Below, piece by piece: positions 36,377 to 46,116 of a stretch of DNA of 64,000 bases. The stretch is taken from positions 6,882,001 to 6,946,000 of the forward strand of contig NZ_CP182236.1 of NCBI RefSeq assembly GCF_048077055.1. Reading direction: 5' to 3'. The DNA is from Egbenema bharatensis. GTDB taxonomy: Bacteria > Cyanobacteriota > Cyanobacteriia > Elainellales > Elainellaceae. Position numbers and translations under genes: made by a program. Every line of letters begins with the position of its first letter. Position 1 is the stretch's first letter. The notes beneath the pieces were generated by a model, which saw only the letters and a program-made list of their open reading frames with translations, did not search any database and was not told the origin of the DNA.

Positions 36377-37227
36377 GACTGACCTCCGGTAGGCGTACAG
36401 AGTGATGGGATGGATTGAGGGGATTGAACGGACGAAGAGTAGATTTCTAAAGGAGGGTGTAAAACTCGTTCAGTATTCTGCATTTCCCACAGCTTGGCGT
36501 AGCGAATATACTCACTGGTAGCCAGCAGTAAGGAATGGATCAGTCCCCGCATTCCTAACCGAAATTCCCCATGACGGACATAGCACCAGAAAAATCGTAA
36601 AAGGGGACGCAGTAAGAGCTTCAGGGCATTCGATCGCACCCCTCGCAGCTCTAGCATTTCAGCTTCCAGGGTGGCATAACGATTGGCGGAGGTAATGTAT
36701 TCATCCATCATGTAAGCGCGCCAGTGAATTAAAGCCCCTTCCAGGAGAATGGTTTTACCTGGAACCCAAACCTCTTCATGGACTTTAACGGATGTATCGT
36801 AGCCGCTGAATTGGCGATTAAACAGCCGTACAAACTTTAGCTTGCGGTGGCGGGGAGATGAGTTAGGTAGCAGGACTCCGTAAAAATCTCCCTGGCGATC
36901 GACAGAGTAACCATCCTGGGGATCGGGGGAACCGGCCATTACCTGCTGAATGGAATGGGCCAGGATCGGAGTCACGATCTCATCCGAATCCAGAAAAAAG
37001 ATCCAATCATGCTTCGCTAAAGAAATCGCTTTATCCCGTTGAGCGGCATAGCCCAGCCACTCCTGCTCGTATACCGTTGCACCCAGAGACAGGGCAATTT
37101 CACGAGTGCGATCAGTACTACCAGAATCCAGCACCAGGACTTCATCAGCCCAGGCAACACTGCGAATACAGCGATCGATAAAGGCTTCTTCGTTTTTGGT
37201 GAGAATGATGATAGAGAGGGAAGGCAT
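36373..37227 (-). CDS. GT2-family glycosyltransferase (WaaE/KdtX-like)
   Basis: A 284-residue protein. MPSLSIIILTKNEEAFIDRC, VLDSGSTDRTREIALSLGA and FLDSDEIVTPILA match the lipopolysaccharide core beta-glucosyltransferase type. The metal motif is in FFLDSDE. The ATG is preceded directly by a CACTCCT tandem-repeat tract instead of a purine-rich ribosome site. Its stop overlaps the next gene. Confidence 0.9.
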   Translation of the reverse strand: MPSLSIIILTKNEEAFIDRCIRSVAWADEVLVLDSGSTDRTREIALSLGATVYEQEWLGYAAQRDKAISLAKHDWIFFLDSDEIVTPILAHSIQQVMAGSPDPQDGYSVDRQGDFYGVLLPNSSPRHRKLKFVRLFNRQFSGYDTSVKVHEEVWVPGKTILLEGALIHWRAYMMDEYITSANRYATLEAEMLELRGVRSNALKLLLRPLLRFFWCYVRHGEFRLGMRGLIHSLLLATSEYIRYAKLWEMQNTERVLHPPLEIYSSSVQSPQSIPSLCTPTGGQS

Positions 37228-37275
37228 GGGAGTGAGGAGTGAGGAGTGAGGAGTGAGGAGTGGGGAGTGGGGAGA
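37228..37275. repeat. GGAGTGA tandem repeats at a start codon
   Basis: Five or so GGAGTGA (CACTCCT on the coding strand) units abut the start codon at 37227. This occupies the ribosome-binding position of the downstream glycosyltransferase. Confidence 0.75.
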
Positions 37276-37294
37276 ATGGGCATTGCCGCCATTC

Positions 37295-38317
37295 TTAAGC
37301 CGTTTCGCTCACCGATGACCGTTGGGTGAGGATAGGTGGAACGAAGCTGAGGAGGAGGGCTGCGATCGTCCGGAACTGGGGCGATCGGGTGAGGGACTGG
37401 AGCAGATAGGGGCGGGCTTCTTTGGGACGGTTGGCTCGGATTAAGTTGATGCCGATACTGGTCATGGCATGGGCCCAGGCGCGATGAATCGGGGGGTGAA
37501 TGGGGGTAAGGCGATCGTCTGCCAGGAAGTGTTCGTAGCAAAGGACGTGGCTTTTTTGGCGTTGAATATTGGTGTCTGTGTCCCTGGCGGAGTAGGAAGA
37601 GGTGTGGCTCTGGGGATGGACTCGATAGCGCATCAGGCGATCGGGGCAGTAGTAAGCTCCCTTGCCAGTGCGAGCCGTCAGGAAATGAACGTACATATCC
37701 CACGCGCCTCCGACCTCAGAGGGAACTTCGTTCCAGTTCACCGCCGATCGCCGGATCACCGCTGCACAAATTGCCACCGGGCCACCCACGAGTCCCAAGG
37801 GCCAATAGGGTTGATAAATGCCTTCCTGGAGCCGATCGCGTCCATGCTGATGGGCAAATTTTTCGGTTTCGGCCAGATCAATTTCTCCCGCAGCATTCAC
37901 CATGTAATGATCGCTAAAGGCAATGACTAGATCGGGATTGGAATCCAGGGGAGGGACTAATTTAGCCAGAAAATCAGGTTCTAGCTGATCATCATCGTTG
38001 ACGCAGACCACATAGGTTCCCTGAGTTTGCTTAAAAGCATTCATTGTATTGGTAATCAAACCCAGGTTTTGTTCATTCCGAATCAGCCGAATTCGATCGT
38101 CCTGAAAGGATTCTACTAAGGGCTGCGGATTTTCAGAGCTACAGTTGTCAGAAACAATAATCTCTAGATTGGGATAGGTTTGTTGAACCACACTCGTTAA
38201 AGCTTCCTTCAGATAGTCAGGTCGATTGTAAGTCGGGATGATCACACTAACGAGGGGCAGAGTAGATGCAGTCTTAAATAATGGTTGGTGAGTGGTTGAT
38301 ACGGTCATAGTCTTCAT
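37295..38317 (-). CDS. GT2-family glycosyltransferase
   Basis: About 340 residues from ATG 38317 (a longer frame begins at 38350; MTVSTT at 38308 is another option). LPLVSVIIPTYNRPDYLKEA, DNCSSENPQPLVE and VCVNDDDQLEPDFLAKL (DDD metal site) define GT2 family A. The C-terminal part has HRAWAHAMTSIGINL, a helical region. It is part of the minus-strand polysaccharide locus. Confidence 0.9.
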   Translation of the reverse strand: MKTMTVSTTHQPLFKTASTLPLVSVIIPTYNRPDYLKEALTSVVQQTYPNLEIIVSDNCSSENPQPLVESFQDDRIRLIRNEQNLGLITNTMNAFKQTQGTYVVCVNDDDQLEPDFLAKLVPPLDSNPDLVIAFSDHYMVNAAGEIDLAETEKFAHQHGRDRLQEGIYQPYWPLGLVGGPVAICAAVIRRSAVNWNEVPSEVGGAWDMYVHFLTARTGKGAYYCPDRLMRYRVHPQSHTSSYSARDTDTNIQRQKSHVLCYEHFLADDRLTPIHPPIHRAWAHAMTSIGINLIRANRPKEARPYLLQSLTRSPQFRTIAALLLSFVPPILTQRSSVSETA

Positions 38318-38407
38318 CCTGATTTTCTCATTCTGAATTGTGAGCGGCAATGAGGCAATTAGCGAAACATTTGAAATCTATAGGGCTGGTTGATCGAGGT
38401 ATTATTC

Positions 38408-39745
38408 TTATAGGGATTGCTGCAAAAATTTATGTTTAAGCCAGCGAATATCCTCTCGATTGAGGAGCAAACTGGGCGGACGAACTTTCAGCACCAGGGG
38501 GAAACTGAGGAGGGCGAACACCAACCGTAAACTGGAGGCACACAGTAACGAGAACCCTGCTCCCACTAACCCGTAATGGGGAATGAGCATCAGCATCAGC
38601 GGCACACTGGTTCCTAAGCCGATCGCCTGCAATAGAGTGGCAATTCCGGGTTGTCCCAATGCCATGAATGCCTGAGTCAGTACCCAGGCTGTACCGCCGA
38701 TCGACACTTCCAGCAGCAACAGACGAAACACGGGGATGGAACCCAAAAACTCAGAACCGTACAGCAGGCGTAGCAGGACAGGCCCTAAACCCATGACGAC
38801 GATCGCCACCAGCAACGTGAACGCCATACTGATTCGAGCCACCTGCCCGGTCAACATAACCGCTTCATGGACGGGACGAGCCGCTGCCTTGGGAAACAGC
38901 ACCGTTACCACTGAACTTTGAACAATGGAGATAATCCGCGACAGGCTGAGGGCAACTGCATACATTCCCATTGAGGCAGGTTCCAACAATCCCACGACGA
39001 GGGCTTGATCAATTTGTCCAGATAAGGTTCCCAGCAGATCAATCCCGTAAGCCCGAATCCCATAGCCCATCAGTCGGCGATAGGTGGGCAATAGATCGCG
39101 CCAAATGGGTTGATATTGTCGCCACAACCGCTGAATCATCCACAGGGCGATCGGCAGTCCGGGAAGCAGATAGGCAATGCCTGCGGTGACAGGAGTGAGC
39201 ATTTGGGTGGATGCCAGTCCAAGCAGCAGCAGCAGGGTTAAAAACGGGGAGAGATACCTGACTTGATTTGCGGTCGTAAAATCATCATTGGCTTCAAAGG
39301 CGGCCGTGAAAACCACTCCCAATAGCGAGAGGGGAGCCGTTAACATGAACAACTGAGCCGATCGAATCACGTAGGGACTGTATTGGTTCAACCAGTGAGG
39401 AATGAACAGAATGCCAACCAGCGTTGCAAATAGCCCCAGTCCAGTTCCCAACAGTAAGGCTGCTGCAAAGGTTTCCGATCGCTTGTCAGGATGTCGTTTC
39501 AGGTTATAGAGCAAGGCACTGGGCAAACCCAGAGTCAGCGCGAAGGCCAGGAATTGCGGCCATAGGGTAATGGCGGCCTGTTCGCCTCGACCAACAGGAG
39601 CGAGTGTCCGAGCCGTGATCACCCCCGTCGCTACATTCGTCGCCAGGATTAAAAAACGAGTCATGATGGTTTGAATGGTTGCAGCCATTCCACTGCCACC
39701 CCCCATCACCCAGCGAACACTGCTGCTAATACTCTTCATCAACAA
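38408..39745 (-). CDS. Wzx-type polysaccharide flippase
   Basis: A 445-residue protein with about twelve membrane helices (IMTRFLILATNVATGVITAR, ALTLGLPSALLYNL, LFMLTAPLSLLGVVFTAAFE and so on). This is the MOP/MATE-like polysaccharide transporter fold. It would flip the undecaprenyl-linked repeat unit to the outer face for the Wzy protein. Its start overlaps the stop of the next gene (39739-39745) by 7 bases. Confidence 0.9.
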   Translation of the reverse strand: MLMKSISSSVRWVMGGGSGMAATIQTIMTRFLILATNVATGVITARTLAPVGRGEQAAITLWPQFLAFALTLGLPSALLYNLKRHPDKRSETFAAALLLGTGLGLFATLVGILFIPHWLNQYSPYVIRSAQLFMLTAPLSLLGVVFTAAFEANDDFTTANQVRYLSPFLTLLLLLGLASTQMLTPVTAGIAYLLPGLPIALWMIQRLWRQYQPIWRDLLPTYRRLMGYGIRAYGIDLLGTLSGQIDQALVVGLLEPASMGMYAVALSLSRIISIVQSSVVTVLFPKAAARPVHEAVMLTGQVARISMAFTLLVAIVVMGLGPVLLRLLYGSEFLGSIPVFRLLLLEVSIGGTAWVLTQAFMALGQPGIATLLQAIGLGTSVPLMLMLIPHYGLVGAGFSLLCASSLRLVFALLSFPLVLKVRPPSLLLNREDIRWLKHKFLQQSL

Positions 39746-40953
39746 CTCCTTGAGGCTGCGAATGGAATCTCTTGCAAGGTTGGTGCGATCGGTTCTGGGC
39801 AGTGCTGAATTAAGTTCGCCAGTTGAGCAAACATTTGGGGTTTTGCGTAGGAACTAACGACCATTTGTCGGGCTGCCAAACCATATTGTTCACGATTTTC
39901 AGAACACTTGAGAATGCCTTGGGCTAAAGCTTCTGGTTGTCCTACAGGAACTTTCATTCCATTCTTATCCTCTAAAACTAGATGATCAAATGCCGGAATA
40001 TTACTGGTTACAACTGCCGTTCCACAACTCATTGCTTCCAGAGCGACTAGAGGAAGACCTTCAGCAGCGGAGGGTAAAGCAAAGAGACTACAGTTTTGAT
40101 ATCTATTTCTTAATTCAGCCTTATCTTGAACAAATCCTGAAAATGTCACCCGTTCAGATAAATTTAGTTCCTGAACCAATACTCGAAGCCGATCGCCATC
40201 GGTTCCAGTCCCAACGATGTCCAGCCGCCAATCAGAATCCAAATAGGTGAGAGCACGAATCAGATCAGAGGTGCGCTTCTGGCGATCGGTGAGACGAGCG
40301 ACGGTCAGAATCAATTTCTCCTGACGGGGTATGGTGGAATCAGGACAGTAAAATTCCGTATCCACTCCATTCGGTAGAAAAACGGCATCTCCCCCAAACT
40401 GCCTCACTTTCTCCACCTGTTCGATCGTCTGACAGGTCAGCTTATAGGCTTTAGGGAGCGATCGATGTTTGTGAACTGGAATGATCAACGCATCATTACC
40501 GCCATGATCAGAACCTATGATCGGAATTTCCAGATGCTCGATTAAATAATCAAAGCGAGTCGTCCAATACTCCTGAATGTAGAGAACAGAAATCTGATCG
40601 TCCTGTAGTCCGGCGCGGAGGGAGCCAATCAGAGCGATCGCATTCACTCGCTCTTGCAGATAGGTTCCCAGTCTGGAACGCTTGAAGTAGGGCAATCGAC
40701 AGGAAAGGGCATACCAGGGAGCAAGGGGTAAAAATCTCACCTGAAAGCCATCATGGGTGTGATACAAGCCCTGATGTTGTAAGGAGGCAATATAGATAAT
40801 CGGTTCAATGCCATTCTCCCGCAGTCCCAGGGCATAGTCCCAGGCAAAATCATTCCGATAATGGTTCAAGTAGCTCTCTTTGTCAAAGCCGAGAACGCGG
40901 GTAAACCAACCCTCAAATCGATCGCAGTGCAGTAACAAGGCCACTCGTTTCAT
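39739..40953 (-). CDS. GT4-family glycosyltransferase
   Basis: A 404-residue protein. ATG at 40953 is chosen because it opens MKRVALLLHCDRFEGWFTRV; the longer frame to 41049 crosses the dispersed palindrome and is unlikely. It has FLPNGVDTEFYCPD, ILTVARLTDRQKRTSDLIRA and ALPSAAEGLPLVALEAMSCG, the GT4 donor site. It is translationally coupled to the flippase gene. Confidence 0.91.
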   Translation of the reverse strand: MKRVALLLHCDRFEGWFTRVLGFDKESYLNHYRNDFAWDYALGLRENGIEPIIYIASLQHQGLYHTHDGFQVRFLPLAPWYALSCRLPYFKRSRLGTYLQERVNAIALIGSLRAGLQDDQISVLYIQEYWTTRFDYLIEHLEIPIIGSDHGGNDALIIPVHKHRSLPKAYKLTCQTIEQVEKVRQFGGDAVFLPNGVDTEFYCPDSTIPRQEKLILTVARLTDRQKRTSDLIRALTYLDSDWRLDIVGTGTDGDRLRVLVQELNLSERVTFSGFVQDKAELRNRYQNCSLFALPSAAEGLPLVALEAMSCGTAVVTSNIPAFDHLVLEDKNGMKVPVGQPEALAQGILKCSENREQYGLAARQMVVSSYAKPQMFAQLANLIQHCPEPIAPTLQEIPFAASRSC

Positions 40954-41007
40954 TTCTGTTGATCCATCAAATGGTAAATCTGGGAATCGACCTCGAACCT
41001 GGAGAAT

Positions 41008-41030
41008 GTAGCGCGGGCATCTTGCCTGCC
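41008..41030. repeat. dispersed palindromic element, degenerate copy
   Basis: GCGCGGGCATCTTGCCTGCC lies between the acyltransferase and the downstream glycosyltransferase gene. It is a weaker copy, with one arm drifted. Confidence 0.55.
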
Positions 41031-41055
41031 AGTCAAACAAATCCAGCAAGACAAA

Positions 41056-41766
41056 TCAGGATTTAACTAAATTTGCATCCCTTGATGCGTTGCCCATACT
41101 GGTTCGGCGAGAAATCACCTTTGCTGGCACCCCCACGGCAACCGAATAGGGGGGAATATCCCTGGTGACGACAGCTCCCGCTCCAACGACGCTACCCTTA
41201 CCAATGGTGACTCCATCCAGCACCGTCACTCTATGCCCCAACCAGCAATCATCTTCAATCACAATTCCCTGCTTGGTGACTCCCTGTTCTCGAATCGGGC
41301 GAGACAGATCATCAAAGCGGTGTTGATTGGCAATAATTCCAGATTGGCAGGCGATCATACAATCTTGGCCAATTTTGATATTCCCTGTGCCCACGATGTA
41401 GACATAGGGGCCGATAAAGGTTCGATCGCCAATATCAATCGTTGTGTGATCCATTGAGCCAATGTCTACTCCTCGCTCCAGAGCGACTCCCTTTCTAAGT
41501 CGTAGTAAATTATTTTCACCCTGAGCATTCAGCCGCACGCCACGAAACAAGAAAACGCGATCGTCCAATCTAATTTGATTGGAACCCAGGAGTTCTACAC
41601 CATCCTGAATGAAAACGGAACGACCCAGACGAAGTAAAATTACTCGGTATAATCGGCTGCGTAAGATTTCACCCAGAAGCAGTTTTGGAATCCAGCCGAG
41701 CGATGTGGTGACAATAATCTCCTTCAAACGCACCCATTGCTGACGAAAACTAAATTGAACACTCAT
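41056..41766 (-). CDS. left-handed beta-helix acyltransferase
   Basis: A 236-residue protein from ATG 41766. Hexapeptide repeats run through the middle (IDIGDRTFIGPYVYIVG, IKIGQDCMIACQSGIIANQH) and end in GAVVTRDIPPYSVAVGVPAK, the xenobiotic/maltose acetyltransferase type. A probable catalytic histidine is in ANQHRF. It likely O-acetylates a sugar of the polysaccharide. It lies in the middle of the polysaccharide locus. Confidence 0.88.
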   Translation of the reverse strand: MSVQFSFRQQWVRLKEIIVTTSLGWIPKLLLGEILRSRLYRVILLRLGRSVFIQDGVELLGSNQIRLDDRVFLFRGVRLNAQGENNLLRLRKGVALERGVDIGSMDHTTIDIGDRTFIGPYVYIVGTGNIKIGQDCMIACQSGIIANQHRFDDLSRPIREQGVTKQGIVIEDDCWLGHRVTVLDGVTIGKGSVVGAGAVVTRDIPPYSVAVGVPAKVISRRTSMGNASRDANLVKS

Positions 41767-41805
41767 GGCACCAAAAGTTAACAATACGACTTTAACAACA
41801 TGACT

Positions 41806-42738
41806 TTAACAACAGCGACTCAATCGCCCGATCGCGGCTCCACATTTGATTGCAAACTGCTTCCAAAACTGTTGCCACTTTGAATAAACGGGAATTGGCA
41901 CACAGGCATACCGCCAATATGCCTGATCCGTTAAGCCAGGAACCATCCCCCTGAGGGCACTTTTGATCAATGATTTGCGCCAGGGTTTAATTTCTGCTCC
42001 CGCCGCGTGAGACATTAAATCCAACGACACTCCCCCAAAGTCCATCCCCCGGCAACCGATCGGGCTGAGGGGATAGGTTGAAACCATCAAAGCCAGGTTA
42101 AAAACGCACTGATCCCCCTGAAAATAGGGGTAACCCCTGGTAAGCTGAAACCGCTTCAGGTCAATCAGTCCATCCAGTTCCAGCATTTCCAAGAGCTTCT
42201 GCCAGTCCAGTAAAATCCCTTTCTCCCGGCGATGCAATCCAATAAACCCAGAGTTGTAATACCAACCCAGTTCACGCTGGCTAGTAAAACCGTATCGCTG
42301 GGCGAGTTCCAACCACATGAGCCGGTAAGGGTGATGGGCAGGCATTCGATCGTACCAATCTTCGCAAAGCGCGATTCCATAATGCACCCACTGTTCATAG
42401 AACTGCCAATTCCGCTTGTTGACAATATCTGGGTCAAAATAGTACAGAGCCTCAATCTCTGGGTCATACCGATCCAATACATCCAGCATGAAATCTGGTT
42501 TGTAGTTAGACAGAAACTTGTCAGTATGAAGCTCAATAAATCGTAGAACACAATCAGCAGCGACTGCGAATTCTTGATAGCCTCGTCGGGTCACTAAGGG
42601 AGCGGCCCAGGGGGGGAGTGCACCTCGATAACCAACCCAGATTACACCTCGAAACCCTTGCCGGTACAGGGAATTACTCAATACGCCAACCCCATAGTGA
42701 TAGTCACGCTCATACAGCGTGCAAATGGCTGCCTTCAT
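41806..42738 (-). CDS. GT-A-like glycosyltransferase, unassigned family
   Basis: A 310-residue protein from ATG 42738 (a longer frame goes to 42861 but overlaps the neighbour more). MKAAICTLYERDYHYGVGVL starts it, and LYYFDPDIVNKRNW contains a DxD-like metal motif, as in GT-A enzymes. GFIGLHRREKGILLDW follows. No close family is recognised. Given the context, a glycosyltransferase is the best guess. Confidence 0.6.
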   Translation of the reverse strand: MKAAICTLYERDYHYGVGVLSNSLYRQGFRGVIWVGYRGALPPWAAPLVTRRGYQEFAVAADCVLRFIELHTDKFLSNYKPDFMLDVLDRYDPEIEALYYFDPDIVNKRNWQFYEQWVHYGIALCEDWYDRMPAHHPYRLMWLELAQRYGFTSQRELGWYYNSGFIGLHRREKGILLDWQKLLEMLELDGLIDLKRFQLTRGYPYFQGDQCVFNLALMVSTYPLSPIGCRGMDFGGVSLDLMSHAAGAEIKPWRKSLIKSALRGMVPGLTDQAYWRYACVPIPVYSKWQQFWKQFAIKCGAAIGRLSRCC

Positions 42739-43888
42739 CTTTGGCACTCCTGGACGGTGAGATAGAAGATGGGATAGACAAGCGATCGACCGATCTGGAT
42801 TCGCCTTGAGCACACAGATTTTGAACCACCTGCTCAATCTGCTCAAAGAATACAGCTTCACTGAATCGATTCACGGCATGATCCCGAATCTGGGCATAGT
42901 CCCACTGAAGATCTCTGGATTTCAACAGAGCCGCCACCAACGACTCAGGCGTTTGTTCCTCAAAAAATAGTCCCGTTTTCCCTGGAACCTGGGTATCTAA
43001 AACACCTCCTGCCCCATAGGCGATCACGGGTGTGCCACTGGCATTAGCTTCGATCGGCACCAGTCCATAATCCTCCAACGCAGCCACCACCACCGCTTGC
43101 GCTTTGGCTAACAAAAGACGACGCAACAGATCATTCAAATGACCGAGAAATGTAATGTTTTTGCCCGCCTTCGCCTCTAACCGCTTGCGTTCTGGGCCAT
43201 CTCCTAAAATCATCAGGTTCCATCCCAGCCGATTAAATGCTTCCACAATCACATCTACCCGCTTATAGCTAAGTAAACGAGCTGCTGCCAGGTAAAAATT
43301 CTCCTTTTCAGCCGAGAAAGCAAACTGATGGGTGTCGATCGGATAATTAATGGTGACAGCCGCTTTGCCATAGATTTTCTGAATTCGCTGGGCAACGGTT
43401 GAGGAATTAGCAACGTACAAATCTGGCTCCTGGGCATACATCACATCCGTTTTTCGCATTGCCTGAAAAATCTGTTCCAGGAAGGGATAAAACGTCTGAA
43501 ACTCTTTGTACTCCCGCAAATAGGTTTGCGTATCCCAAAGGAAGCGAGTCACATTATGGCAGAAACAAATGTGTTTGGCGTGGGGAGCCTTGCGGACAGA
43601 TTTGGCAAAGCTGGATGTGCTGCTGATGATCAAATCATACCCTTGCAAATTCAACGATCGAAAGGCGGGGTAATAGAACGGAGCAAGTAAACGGAAGTAT
43701 TTAGTAGCATTGGGCAAGGATTGAAGTACGGTGGTTTGTACTAAACGATCGCCCAGTTCGATCGTGCGTTTAGGGTCATAGAGCGAGGTAAAAATATCAG
43801 CATCTGGAAAGTAATTGCAGAGCAACTCAAAGACTCGTTCTGCACCCCCTTTCTGGGTTAAGTAGTCATGAACCAAAGCAATTTTCAT
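42710..43888 (-). CDS. GT4-family glycosyltransferase (WbaZ-like), first gene of the locus
   Basis: A 392-residue GT-B protein. It starts MKIALVHDYLTQKGGAERVF, with NYPIDTHQFAFSAEKENFYL, LMILGDGPERKRLEAKAG and DYGLVPIEANASGTPVIAYG (EX7E variant). It is the first gene after the 1.1 kb leader. Its stop overlaps the next gene. The C-terminal 35 residues are Ser/Glu-rich and not conserved. Confidence 0.92.
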   Translation of the reverse strand: MKIALVHDYLTQKGGAERVFELLCNYFPDADIFTSLYDPKRTIELGDRLVQTTVLQSLPNATKYFRLLAPFYYPAFRSLNLQGYDLIISSTSSFAKSVRKAPHAKHICFCHNVTRFLWDTQTYLREYKEFQTFYPFLEQIFQAMRKTDVMYAQEPDLYVANSSTVAQRIQKIYGKAAVTINYPIDTHQFAFSAEKENFYLAAARLLSYKRVDVIVEAFNRLGWNLMILGDGPERKRLEAKAGKNITFLGHLNDLLRRLLLAKAQAVVVAALEDYGLVPIEANASGTPVIAYGAGGVLDTQVPGKTGLFFEEQTPESLVAALLKSRDLQWDYAQIRDHAVNRFSEAVFFEQIEQVVQNLCAQGESRSVDRLSIPSSISPSRSAKDEGSHLHAV

Positions 43889-44975
43889 CGCCAGAGATCC
43901 TCAATGAATGGCAAATCCTCACCCCTTAGCATCGCTGCACAAAGGGTTATTTTGTAGGTTTGCTCCAGGGAACAATATAAAAACAAATTCGATTCCAAGA
44001 ACCAGCCGGGTTGTTGGAATTTGAAGCCTACTCCGGCTTCAGAAATTATTTAGTTTAGTTGAGGCTCAAAAACTAATATCTGTGTGCTCTGCTCCGCAGG
44101 AACCTCATGAACTCACATTTCAATAGGTTGCGTTTTTAATAGGTTGCGTCAATCAAATCTTTCGGAATTTAGAACTCTCGTATCCTTAACTACGGCTGCA
44201 ATCCAATCTGTTCCGGACTAAAACGTGGTGAAATTTCAAATTCAATCCCATTGATAGTTTGGAAGCCGAATCCATCATCTTCCAGGATGGTGAACTCATG
44301 CTTTACTCAACCATCATTTCTGAAATTCAATTTTCCATTCGATCTTCAAACAGGAGTTTAGGCGTGAGCACTGTAAGAGCGTGATTGATTAACGCCACTG
44401 GTAGAACTGTTCAGACAACAAAACAATGATTTTAAATTCCCTGATTCGTAGGCTTTCAGACCATTTTTGAAATGGTAGCCAAAGATATCTCTTAACTGCA
44501 TTAACTGTTTCTTAAATTAAGCCGATCGCCATATTCGCCACCATGTTTTCCATAGAAAATGTAACCCTAACCATCTAGGCTGAACGGAATGAAGTTACAG
44601 AAAACATTCAAAAATGACAATCAAGAAAAATGGTAATCAAACATGATTTCGACCTGCTTGGTAATACACCCAGACTCGTAGCAGCCTTTCCAACCTTGCG
44701 GAACGTTACTATCCCTCGAATCACAGTATCAGTTGATCCTTCAGTTGATACTGTGGGCTTTACTAGCGGACTTTACTGATCTTTATAGTCGAAATTATAG
44801 CGTGTTGCCCAAGACTTACTGTATTTCTCCTAACAGCTTTACAGAAAATTCATGCTAAAGTCACCCCGATTGATGAAAAATTTTCTGAAAAAATCATGTT
44901 TTCCGTATAAGCCCTGTGATTTTTGCTGTCAATGCATCCGATCGCACAGGGTGCAGGGAGGTTGGGAACAGGACT
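43889..44975. promoter_or_regulatory. 1.1 kb AT-rich leader upstream of the polysaccharide locus
   Basis: No open frame of coding character is present. It holds a direct repeat of AATAGGTTGCGT (44122 and 44138) and a perfect 10-bp inverted repeat, CACAGTATCA/TGATACTGTG, at 44722-44755 with a 14-base loop. It lies 3' of the diguanylate cyclase and 5' of the twelve-gene locus, so it should carry the operon promoter and a long 5' untranslated region. The regulatory role is inferred from position. Confidence 0.55.
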
Positions 44976-45938
44976 TCAAGCCTCAGCATCAGAACCAACG
45001 ACTCGATTTCGTCCCAATGCCTTAGCCTTCAGCAGGCGTTGATCGGCACGTTGCAGTAAACTGTTGCCCTTGGCATCATCTCTGGCTTGTAAAGTTGCAA
45101 CCCCGGCACTGATAGTAATCTTCAGCTCCAAATTTTCATCGATCGCAAAGGGCTGTTCTCTAATCAATTGACAGATGCGATGGGCAATTTGCTCAGCTTC
45201 CTGGCAACCCGTATCACTTAAAAGAATCACAAATTCCTCGCCACCATAGCGAAACGGCGTATCGTAAAAGCGCAAATTATGACGTAATCGGGCAGAGAGG
45301 AGCTGAAGGGCCGTATCTCCCACCAGATGCCCGTAGGTATCATTAATTCGCTTAAAGTAGTCTACATCTAACATCAACAGGCTAATGGGGGCGCGGCGGT
45401 GACGGGCATTTTTAATTTGTCGGGGTAACTCCCACTCAAAGGCACGGCGGTTGTTGAGTTCGGTGAGCGGATCAGACAGCGCGATCGCAGACAGAACATC
45501 ATTAGTCCTCATTAGCTCACGGTGGTTCTGGACTCGACGCAATCCAGCAAACACATAGGCTTGCAAGAGGCGATTCCAAAAAACTTGCTGAGTTGTTATG
45601 GCGGCTTCAGTCGGAAAAGCCAGGTAGGCATCGGCTCCAGCATTGAGAGCTGCTGTTTCAATTTCAATTTTTCTCAGTCCATCCTGCAGTTGCTCATCAA
45701 TGACGATGCAGTAAATCCAGGACAGACGATTTTGTGATTTGAGCTGACGACAAAGATTGAGACTGTCGGGCTGACTGGCTTGTACCAGCAGCAAGTCTGG
45801 CTGTTGAGCCTGAATCAACGGAGTTGCCTCAAACGGATCGGCTGCAACCTCGATCGCCAAAGTTGCCAAATCTCGAATTAAATCTAAAACAGAAGCCTGG
45901 AAGCGATCGCTCCCAATCAAAAGTACTGAAGCATCCAT
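44976..45938 (-). CDS. diguanylate cyclase with a degenerate receiver domain
   Basis: A 320-residue protein. Residues 1 to about 120 look like a response-regulator receiver, but the phospho-acceptor Asp position is occupied by Gln (PDLLLVQASQPD), so it is probably a pseudo-receiver. Residues 150-320 are a GGDEF domain: DPLTELNNRRAFEWELPRQ, VDYFKRINDTYGHLVGD and RYGGEEFVILLSD. An RFYD inhibitory site lies five residues before GGEEF. It makes cyclic di-GMP, which often controls exopolysaccharide and motility. It lies directly upstream of the polysaccharide leader on the same strand. Confidence 0.92.
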   Translation of the reverse strand: MDASVLLIGSDRFQASVLDLIRDLATLAIEVAADPFEATPLIQAQQPDLLLVQASQPDSLNLCRQLKSQNRLSWIYCIVIDEQLQDGLRKIEIETAALNAGADAYLAFPTEAAITTQQVFWNRLLQAYVFAGLRRVQNHRELMRTNDVLSAIALSDPLTELNNRRAFEWELPRQIKNARHRRAPISLLMLDVDYFKRINDTYGHLVGDTALQLLSARLRHNLRFYDTPFRYGGEEFVILLSDTGCQEAEQIAHRICQLIREQPFAIDENLELKITISAGVATLQARDDAKGNSLLQRADQRLLKAKALGRNRVVGSDAEA

Positions 45939-46116
45939 CCAATCTCTGTGGTATCGAAGGTACAGCTTGTTTTGTGGAAGAAAGAAAAAAATAGTCTACA
46001 GCAAACCAGGACTCAGGCCTACAGCATTTTTGCCGCAAACCTGTGATCAGAAAACTTTGGGTCAGGTCTTGAACCCCCGTTGAGGATCGATTACAAAGAT
46101 TGATTACACCATCGGG

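Noticed and set aside
44722..44755. Inverted repeat as a terminator for the diguanylate cyclase
   Set aside because: There is no U-run on either strand and the loop is 14 bases; an operator or structural element is as likely, so it is only listed with the leader.
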